This document shows positions 1 through 4,095 of a DNA stretch of 5,436 nt, one piece after another. The DNA is from Desulfovibrio sp. (lineage in GTDB: Bacteria; Desulfobacterota; Desulfovibrionia; Desulfovibrionales; Desulfovibrionaceae), in the NCBI GenBank assembly GCA_031275955.1, contig JAISNZ010000025.1, positions 1-5,436 of the forward strand, in the 5' to 3' direction. A program made the position numbers and the translations under genes. The stretch's first letter is position 1; every line of letters begins with the position of its first letter. The notes beneath the pieces are model-generated. The model saw only the letters and a list, made by a program, of their open reading frames with translations. It made no database searches and had not been told where the DNA came from.

Positions 1-176
1 ATTATACCCGCGGCGAGGTGTTTGCGCTGTGTCTGCAGGCCGAACAGCTGGGACGCGAACAGCGCCTGCCGGCCGGTAAAGACGCCGCGGCGCGGCACTC
101 GGCGCTGCTTGGCGCGAAAACGGCGGAACTGATGCGGGCCATGGAGGCATATATCGCCGCCCAGAAAGTGAAATAA
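1..176 (+). CDS. C-terminal end of an unrecognised protein (5' partial)
   Basis: An open frame enters from the left edge (first whole codon at 3) and stops at TAA 174-176, leaving 57 residues. The peptide begins YTRGEVFALCLQAEQLGREQ and ends EAYIAAQKVK. It is rich in Ala, Leu, Glu, Gln, Arg and Lys and looks helical, with no Cys pair, membrane segment or catalytic motif visible. Its codons are mostly G/C-ending, like the genes downstream, which supports real coding. It runs in the same direction as metF, 85 bp upstream, so the two may be co-transcribed. I do not recognise the family, and the domain that would identify it lies outside the window. Confidence 0.6.
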   Translation, partial: YTRGEVFALCLQAEQLGREQRLPAGKDAAARHSALLGAKTAELMRAMEAYIAAQKVK

Positions 177-261
177 GTGGAAAAATTCGCCCTCGCCGGA
201 GTTCGGGACAAACGCCCCCGCGCCTCCGCTGGGGTTTTCCCGGTAACAGCCAAGGATCACC
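177..261 (+). other. Leader between the upstream gene and metF, including the metF ribosome binding site
   Basis: This 85-bp gap holds the metF Shine-Dalgarno AAGGA at 252-256, five bases before the ATG. Weak inverted repeats are visible: CCCC (216-219) with GGGG (231-234), followed by TTTT, and GGAAAA (179-184) with TTTTCC (235-240), which could close the whole segment. The inner stem is too short to call a terminator. No convincing -35/-10 pair was found, so it is open whether metF has its own promoter. Confidence 0.4.
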
Positions 262-1134
262 ATGAAAATCGCCTCTCTTCTGCAAACCGGCGGCCCCTTC
301 TATTCCCTGGAGTTTTTTCCGCCCGCCGACAAGGCCCAGTGGCCGGATTTCCTCGGCGTTGTGGACAGCCTGCGCGGCCTGAGTCCCGCCTTTGTCTCCA
401 TCACCTATGGAGCCGGAGGCAATTCCTCCGAAAAGACCCTGGATCTCACCCGCGCCCTGGCGGACAAGGGCCTCGTCACCATGCCCCATCTGACCTGCCT
501 GGGCTCCTCGCCTGAAGGCGTGCGCGACTTCCTGGACAAGCTGGCCGGATCCGGCGTGGAAAACGTGCTGGCTCTGCGGGGGGATCCGCCCAAAGGGCGG
601 CCGCTCTTCCCGGAACAACGCCACTTCAGCCATGCCGCCGATCTGGTCCGCTTTATCAGGACGGAATTTCCCCCTTTCGGCATCGGCGTCGCCGCCTATC
701 TGACCCCTCATCCCGAGTCGGCCTCCTTTGCCGAGGATCGGCAAGCCACCAAGGCCAAACTGGATGCCGGCGGCGATTTCGCCATAAGCCAGCTTTTCTT
801 TGACCATCGTGAATATTTTGAGTATGTCGCCCAGATGCGCGCCCTGGGCATGACCAAACCCATCCTGCCCGGCGTCCTGCCCATCCAGAGTCTGGACGCC
901 TTGCGCCGCATCCTCTCCCTGAGCGGCTGCAACATCCCGGCCAAACTCTACCTCGCCCTGGAAGAAACCCAGCGCACCGGCGGCCCGGCGGCCGTGCGGG
1001 AAGCCGGCATCCGCCATGCCGTCAACCAGATCCGCTGTCTGCTTAAGGGCGGCGCTCCCGGCATTCACCTGTACACCCTGAATAAAACCGCGGTCTGCCT
1101 GCGTATCGCCGAAGCTGTGGGAAGCCTGCGCTGA
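262..1134 (+). CDS. metF: 5,10-methylenetetrahydrofolate reductase
   Basis: This flavoenzyme reduces 5,10-methylene-THF to 5-methyl-THF with NAD(P)H, supplying the methyl group for methionine synthesis; it is cytosolic. The 290-residue product is one TIM-barrel domain of normal bacterial MetF length (E. coli about 296). Family motifs appear in order: SLEFFPP with the catalytic Glu at residue 17, SITYGAGG (46-53), HLTC (76-79), LALRGDPP (103-110) with the flavin-proximal Asp at 108, KLDAGGDFAISQLFFD (166-181), ILPGVLPI (201-208) and HLYTLN (269-274). One variation is visible: the usual YPExHPE segment reads YLTPHPE (146-152). The ATG is well supported by AAGGA at 252-256. No methionine-responsive riboswitch or SAM-box fold was recognised upstream. 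The glycosyltransferase gene begins one base after the stop, so the two are probably co-transcribed although functionally unrelated. Confidence 0.95.
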   Translation: MKIASLLQTGGPFYSLEFFPPADKAQWPDFLGVVDSLRGLSPAFVSITYGAGGNSSEKTLDLTRALADKGLVTMPHLTCLGSSPEGVRDFLDKLAGSGVENVLALRGDPPKGRPLFPEQRHFSHAADLVRFIRTEFPPFGIGVAAYLTPHPESASFAEDRQATKAKLDAGGDFAISQLFFDHREYFEYVAQMRALGMTKPILPGVLPIQSLDALRRILSLSGCNIPAKLYLALEETQRTGGPAAVREAGIRHAVNQIRCLLKGGAPGIHLYTLNKTAVCLRIAEAVGSLR

Positions 1135-1135
1135 A

Positions 1136-2308
1136 ATGGCACCCGCGGATCTCCCCCGGGATCTCCTCCCGCGCGAGGGGAAAAGGATTCCCCATGACCC
1201 GGCCTCGGTGCGGCGCATTCTGGTCTGCCAGCTCAACCAGCTTGGCGACGTGCTGCTGGCCACGCCTTCCCTGGAGATCCTGGCCCGCGCCTATCCCCGG
1301 GCGGAAATCCACCTGTTCACGGAAAAAAAATGCCTGCCCCTGCTGGAAGGCAACCCCCATGTGCATACGGTCTGGGCCCTGGACAAAGCCGCCCTGCCCA
1401 CCCTGCTCCACGAACTGGCTTTTTACCGCCGCATCGGCGCCTGCCGTTTCGATCTGCTGGTCAATTTCCAGCACCTGCCGCGCTGCCGGTGGGTAACGGC
1501 TTTCTCCGGGGCCAAAATCCGCCTCGCCCCGGAAACATCCTGGTATAACCGCTGGCTGTACACCTGCCTCGTCCGGCAGAAACCCGCCTATGCGGCGGCC
1601 TTCAAGGCCCAGATCCTGGCCCCCCTGGGAATCGCCTGGCAGGGGGAAAGGCCGGGGATCTACCTTGCAGAGCAGGAGCGGGCGGAGGCCCGCCGTCTGC
1701 TGGCGGGCTTCGGCCTCAGGGGAGTATTCGCGGACAAGCCGGACCTGCGCCTGATCACGGTGGACGCCACCCATCGCCATCCCACCCGGCAATGGCCGGG
1801 GGAGTATTACGCGGCCCTCCTGGATGCGGCGGCGGACCTCCTTCCGGACCTGCGTTTTCTTCTGCCCTGGGGACCCGGAGAGGAGGCGCATGTCCTGTCA
1901 ATTCAGGCGGCCTGCGCCCGGCCGGAACGGGTCATCATCCCCGGAACCCTTCTGAGCCTGCGCCACATGGCGGCCTGCATGGAACACGCCGTCCTGCACC
2001 TGGGCAACTGCTCCGCCCCCCGGCACATGGCCGTGGCCCTGGGAGTCCCCAGCCTGACGATTCTCGGCGCCACCAGCACCGCCTGGACCTTCCCTTCGCC
2101 CGAACACACCCAGACGCGCGCGCGCGATTTCCTGAACATGCCCTGCCAGCACTGCAACCGGAACTCCTGCCCCCACGCCCTGCGCTGCCTGACCCGCCTG
2201 ACCCCGGATCTGGTGCTGCCCGTCCTGCTGAAACACCTGGAAACCCACTGCCGCCGGAACGATTTCAGCCCTGAGGATCTTTCCCGATCCAGGATGCCCC
2301 CCCCTTGA
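1136..2308 (+). CDS. Glycosyltransferase family 9 (LPS heptosyltransferase-like)
   Basis: The predicted 390-residue protein has the two-Rossmann GT-B layout of the ADP-heptose:LPS heptosyltransferase family (GT9). Such enzymes add sugars to lipopolysaccharide core at the cytoplasmic face of the inner membrane. The N-terminal domain begins RRILVCQLNQLGDVLLATP (residues 26-44), with the family Gly-Asp at 37-38. The C-terminal donor domain shows DATHRHPTRQWP (210-221), then LGNCSAPRHMAVALGVPS (289-306) and an ILGATS segment. In GT9 the latter usually reads GNDSGPxHLA, so Cys292 replaces Asp and Ala294 replaces Gly. A C-terminal cysteine group (337, 340, 345, 351) resembles one common in GT9 proteins. 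Acceptor and donor cannot be named. The start is uncertain: ATG 1136 is one base past the metF stop with a weak ribosome site; GTG 1208 would fit the usual family N-terminus. The gene holds an A8 run and a C8 run just before the stop. Confidence 0.87.
   Translation: MAPADLPRDLLPREGKRIPHDPASVRRILVCQLNQLGDVLLATPSLEILARAYPRAEIHLFTEKKCLPLLEGNPHVHTVWALDKAALPTLLHELAFYRRIGACRFDLLVNFQHLPRCRWVTAFSGAKIRLAPETSWYNRWLYTCLVRQKPAYAAAFKAQILAPLGIAWQGERPGIYLAEQERAEARRLLAGFGLRGVFADKPDLRLITVDATHRHPTRQWPGEYYAALLDAAADLLPDLRFLLPWGPGEEAHVLSIQAACARPERVIIPGTLLSLRHMAACMEHAVLHLGNCSAPRHMAVALGVPSLTILGATSTAWTFPSPEHTQTRARDFLNMPCQHCNRNSCPHALRCLTRLTPDLVLPVLLKHLETHCRRNDFSPEDLSRSRMPPP
1177..1196 (+). promoter_or_regulatory. Hairpin with a Shine-Dalgarno in its loop, followed directly by an out-of-frame ATG
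   Basis: GGGGAA (1177-1182) pairs perfectly with TTCCCC (1188-1193). The five-base loop is AAGGA, a good Shine-Dalgarno, and ATG 1194 follows at ideal spacing. That ATG is not in the glycosyltransferase frame; the frame it opens runs 100 codons and looks like a shadow. The element lies inside the predicted N-terminal extension of the glycosyltransferase. It may be a true start hidden by a frame error, a translational control element, or chance. Confidence 0.35.
1323..1330 (+). repeat. A8 homopolymer inside the glycosyltransferase gene
   Basis: Eight consecutive A residues (codons GAA AAA AAA, encoding E63-K65) stand out in otherwise GC-rich coding sequence. Such a run can be a site of transcriptional slippage or length mutation. 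The current length keeps the gene in frame. Confidence 0.5.
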
Positions 2309-2318
2309 TCGGGAAAGA
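2278..2318. repeat. 12-bp perfect inverted repeat spanning the glycosyltransferase stop codon
   Basis: TCTTTCCCGATC (2278-2289) and GATCGGGAAAGA (2307-2318) are perfect reverse complements around a 17-base loop that contains the C8 run 2297-2304. The stop TGA (2306-2308) straddles the loop and the right arm. No T tract follows on either strand, so it is not a standard intrinsic terminator. It may protect the mRNA 3' end or act together with the terminator downstream. Confidence 0.75.
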
Positions 2319-2343
2319 GGGCAAATGACCCGTGTCAATGCCC
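2319..2343. repeat. Short two-part hairpin between the convergent genes
   Basis: GGGCA (2319-2323) pairs with TGCCC (2339-2343). Inside it TGAC (2326-2329) pairs with GTCA (2334-2337) around a CCGT loop, with a small internal loop between the stems. It lies directly between the 12-bp inverted repeat and the strong terminator. Confidence 0.45.
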
Positions 2344-2345
2344 CT

Positions 2346-2389
2346 CCCGTCAAAACCGCGCGGCTGCGGTTTTGACGGGGAATTTTTTT
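2346..2389 (+). terminator. Rho-independent terminator of the metF/glycosyltransferase unit
   Basis: CCCGTCAAAACCGC (2346-2359) pairs perfectly with GCGGTTTTGACGGG (2366-2379), a 14-bp stem with a six-base loop. After GAA comes a run of seven T (2383-2389). The T run is on the + strand side only, so it ends transcription coming from the glycosyltransferase. The same bases encode the last 12 residues of PdxT on the opposite strand. Confidence 0.92.
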
Positions 2390-2991
2390 GAGGGAGGGCA
2401 AGGCTCCGGCTTCAATTCCCGGGCCTCCAGTTTGCGGAAAAAGCGATCGAAGACGCGGGGGTCTTCCGTCAGCTCGGGGTGAAAGGCGCAGACAAGAATA
2501 TGGCCGCTCTCGGCCATAACCGCCCGTCCGTCCACAAAGGCCAGAGGCGTGACGTCCCTGCCGGCGCGGACGATGTACGGCGCCCGGATGAACACCGCCG
2601 GAATATCCCGGCCTGTGCCGGAAACCTCCACCTCGGTCTCAAAACTGTCCTTCTGCCGGCCGAAGCCGTTGCGGCAGACGGAAATGTCCATGAGGCCCAG
2701 CGGCTCCACATCGCCGCCGCCGTCCGCAATCTCCGCGGCGCAGAGGATGAGACCGGCGCAGGTGCCCAGGACAGGTCTTTCCCGGCCAAAATCCCTGAGG
2801 GCTTTCGTCAGGCCGTTTTCCCGGATCAGCCGGCTGATGGCGGTGGATTCGCCGCCGGGGATGATCAGGGCGTCCAGCCGCTCAAGATCCCGCGGCCTCT
2901 TGACCGGAATCCCCTCGTACCCGTGGCGCGGCAGGCGCGCAAGATGTTCGCTCACAGCCCCCTGCAAGGCCAGCACTCCCACCTGTCCCAT
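2350..2991 (-). CDS. pdxT: PLP synthase glutaminase subunit PdxT
   Basis: PdxT hydrolyses glutamine and passes ammonia to PdxS, where PLP is assembled from ribose 5-phosphate and glyceraldehyde 3-phosphate; it is cytosolic, in a complex of up to 12 PdxT on a PdxS dodecamer. From ATG 2991 the product has 213 residues: class I amidotransferase motifs GVLALQG (5-11), IIPGGEST (43-50), the nucleophile Cys78 in LGTCAGLIL, FGRQKDSFE, FIRAPY, and the His171/Glu173 dyad in AFHPE. The ATG lies two bases past the pdxS stop and gives the usual short family N-terminus; GTG 3000, with AGGA six bases upstream and a 7-bp overlap of pdxS, is a credible alternative adding three residues. The family fold seems complete near residue 190. 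The extra tail, ending KKFPVKTAAARF, comes from the opposite-strand terminator. Confidence 0.93.
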   Translation of the reverse strand: MGQVGVLALQGAVSEHLARLPRHGYEGIPVKRPRDLERLDALIIPGGESTAISRLIRENGLTKALRDFGRERPVLGTCAGLILCAAEIADGGGDVEPLGLMDISVCRNGFGRQKDSFETEVEVSGTGRDIPAVFIRAPYIVRAGRDVTPLAFVDGRAVMAESGHILVCAFHPELTEDPRVFDRFFRKLEARELKPEPCPPSKKFPVKTAAARF

Positions 2992-2993
2992 GC

Positions 2994-3884
2994 CTACCAC
3001 CCCCGATCCTGCATCCGCTGCTCGCGGGGCAGCGCGGCGATTTCCAGCCCCGGCATGGCCGTTCCCAGCCCTTTGGACAGCTCGGCGAGCCGGGGATAGT
3101 CCTCGTAATGGGTAACCGCCTCCACAATGGCCCGGGCGAACTTTTCCGGGGCGGAGGACTTGAAGATGCCCGATCCCACAAAAACGCCGTCCGCGCCCAG
3201 CAGCATCATCAAGGCCGCGTCCGCCGGGGTGGCCACGCCCCCGGCAGCGAAATTCACCACCGGCAGCCGGCCCAGCTCATGCACCTGGCAGAGCAGTTCA
3301 TAGGGCGCGCCCAATTCCTTGGCGCAGGCCATGAGTTCGGAAGGATCCCGGCCGGCCGCCGAGCGGATCTGTTCCTGCACGCGCCGCATGTGCCGCACCG
3401 CCTCCACGATATTGCCCGTGCCCGGTTCTCCCTTGGTGCGCAGCATCGCCGCGCCTTCGCCGATGCGGCGCAGGCCTTCGCCCAGGTCCCGGCAGCCGCA
3501 GACAAAGGGCACGGTAAAATCCTTTTTCAACAGGTGGTACTGCTCATCCGCCGGAGTCAGCACCTCGCTTTCGTCAATGTAGTCAACCCCAAGGGCCTCA
3601 AGTATGCGGGCCTCCCCGATATGCCCGATACGGGCCTTGGCCATGACGGGAATCGTCACCGCGCGCATCACCTCCTCCACCACCGTGGGATCGGCCATGC
3701 GGGCAACCCCTCCGGCCGCGCGGATATCCGAAGGCACGCGTTCCAGAGCCATGACCGCCACAGCGCCGGCAGCCTCGGCTATCCTGGCCTGCTCGGCGTT
3801 GACCACGTCCATGATGACTCCGCCCTTCTGCATCTGGGCCATGCCGCGTTTGACCGTATCTGTGCCTGTTCTTTTTCTCTCCAT
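2994..3884 (-). CDS. pdxS: PLP synthase synthase subunit PdxS
   Basis: PdxS joins ribose 5-phosphate, glyceraldehyde 3-phosphate and PdxT-derived ammonia to make PLP directly (DXP-independent pathway). The 296-residue product has the normal PdxS length and a (beta/alpha)8 barrel. Hallmarks are GGVIMDVVNAEQA with Asp26, ALERVPSDIR (46-55), the Schiff-base Lys83 in VMAKARIGH, DYIDESEVLTPADE (101-114), the second catalytic Lys151 in LRTKGEPGTGN, and the phosphate-binding NFAAGGVATPADA plus FVGSGIFKS near the C-terminus. Open frame continues far upstream, but the start is fixed by ATG 3884 with a near-perfect AGGAGGT at 3895-3889, and the family begins there. pdxT follows almost without a gap, and pdxR is divergent 198 bp away, which points to PdxR control. 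No convincing sigma-70 promoter was seen. Confidence 0.97.
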   Translation of the reverse strand: MERKRTGTDTVKRGMAQMQKGGVIMDVVNAEQARIAEAAGAVAVMALERVPSDIRAAGGVARMADPTVVEEVMRAVTIPVMAKARIGHIGEARILEALGVDYIDESEVLTPADEQYHLLKKDFTVPFVCGCRDLGEGLRRIGEGAAMLRTKGEPGTGNIVEAVRHMRRVQEQIRSAAGRDPSELMACAKELGAPYELLCQVHELGRLPVVNFAAGGVATPADAALMMLLGADGVFVGSGIFKSSAPEKFARAIVEAVTHYEDYPRLAELSKGLGTAMPGLEIAALPREQRMQDRGW

Positions 3885-3888
3885 CGGA

Positions 3889-3895
3889 ACCTCCT
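3889..3895 (-). promoter_or_regulatory. Strong Shine-Dalgarno of pdxS
   Basis: AGGAGGT on the minus strand lies four bases before the ATG at 3884. It decides the pdxS start against the much longer open frame that continues upstream through the regulator gene. Confidence 0.9.
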
Positions 3896-3924
3896 GTTTT
3901 TTGTTCCTATCGGGAAAAAAGAAC
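3896..3924 (-). promoter_or_regulatory. Interrupted palindrome / leader hairpin touching the pdxS Shine-Dalgarno
   Basis: Read on the minus strand, GTTCTTTTTTCC (3924-3913) faces GGAACAAAAAAC (3907-3896) across the loop CGATA. Ten of the twelve positions pair as Watson-Crick. In RNA the stem would end at the first base before the AGGAGGT of pdxS. It could be an mRNA-stabilising or translation-tuning hairpin, or at DNA level a symmetric protein site. Which one it is cannot be told from sequence. Confidence 0.5.
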
Positions 3925-3953
3925 TTGCCGGAAAGCTCCAATTGGATGAAAAT
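3925..3953 (+). promoter_or_regulatory. Possible sigma-70 promoter for pdxR
   Basis: TTGCCG (3925-3930; 4/6 to TTGACA) and GAAAAT (3948-3953; 4/6 to TATAAT) are separated by 17 bp. The spacer overlaps the left arm of the AATTGGATG inverted repeat, so a repressor bound there would block it. Both boxes are only moderate matches, and the call is tentative. Confidence 0.3.
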
Positions 3954-3967
3954 GCGCCCATCCAATT
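3940..3967. promoter_or_regulatory. 9-bp inverted repeat in the pdxS/pdxR divergent region, possible operator
   Basis: AATTGGATG (3940-3948) and CATCCAATT (3959-3967) are perfect reverse complements with a 10-bp spacer, so arm centres are about two helical turns apart. The left arm also lies in a 10-bp palindrome, TCCAATTGGA (3937-3946). Outside it CGGAA (3929-3933) and TTCCG (3968-3972) could extend the symmetry with a bulge. This AT-richer core lies centrally between the divergent genes, where an operator would be expected. Confidence 0.5.
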
Positions 3968-4003
3968 TTCCGAAAGGCCGGAGCAACCGCTCCCGCGTCC
4001 AGA

Positions 4004-4025
4004 GAGGAACAGGCGCGGAAACATG
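4004..4025 (+). repeat. Direct repeat copy 1 upstream of pdxR
   Basis: This 22-bp element, starting GAGGAACAGGCG and ending GGAAACATG, matches copy 2 at 4074-4095 in 19 of 22 positions, exactly 70 bp apart. It ends with an in-frame ATG (4023-4025) that could start a 20-residue longer PdxR, but no well-spaced Shine-Dalgarno precedes that ATG. PdxR proteins of other bacteria are known to bind repeated sites in the pdxR-pdxS region, so it is a candidate operator half. Confidence 0.6.
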
Positions 4026-4071
4026 GCCCCTGCGGGGACGCAGGCATCGCGGGGGCACAGCGCCCGCAGCC

Positions 4072-4078
4072 GGGAGGA
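4072..4078 (+). promoter_or_regulatory. Shine-Dalgarno deciding the pdxR start
   Basis: GGGAGGA lies four bases before GTG 4083. This is much better than anything near ATG 4023, and it favours the shorter regulator. Confidence 0.7.
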
Positions 4079-4095
4079 ACAGGTGTGGAAACTTG
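4074..4095 (+). repeat. Direct repeat copy 2 overlapping the pdxR ribosome site and start codon
   Basis: This is the second copy of the 22-bp element, starting GAGGAACAGGTG and ending GGAAACTTG. It covers most of the Shine-Dalgarno and the GTG start of pdxR. A regulator bound here would sit on the start of its own gene. Alternatively the two copies may be remnants of a local tandem duplication of the translation start region; upstream similarity continues weakly (CCGCGTCC against CCGCAGCC) with one gap. Confidence 0.6.

Noticed and set aside
216..238. CCCC/GGGG stem followed by TTTT as a terminator before metF
   Set aside because: A four-base-pair stem with an 11-base loop and only four T is too weak.
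177..515. 112-codon + frame with GTG directly after the first stop codon
   Set aside because: Most of it overlaps metF in another frame, it has no Shine-Dalgarno, and its sequence is Pro/Arg-rich shadow composition.
1043..1891. Long minus-strand open frame opposite metF and the glycosyltransferase
   Set aside because: It is low-complexity Gly/Gln/Arg sequence with no motif. Antisense open frames are expected opposite GC-rich genes.
2115..2126. (CG)6 dinucleotide run, possible Z-DNA or unstable repeat
   Set aside because: It encodes an ordinary Thr-Arg-Ala-Arg-Asp stretch and is short for this base composition.
2479..3115. Two overlapping + frames opposite pdxT
   Set aside because: They are antisense shadows of pdxT, whose catalytic motifs are all present on the minus strand.
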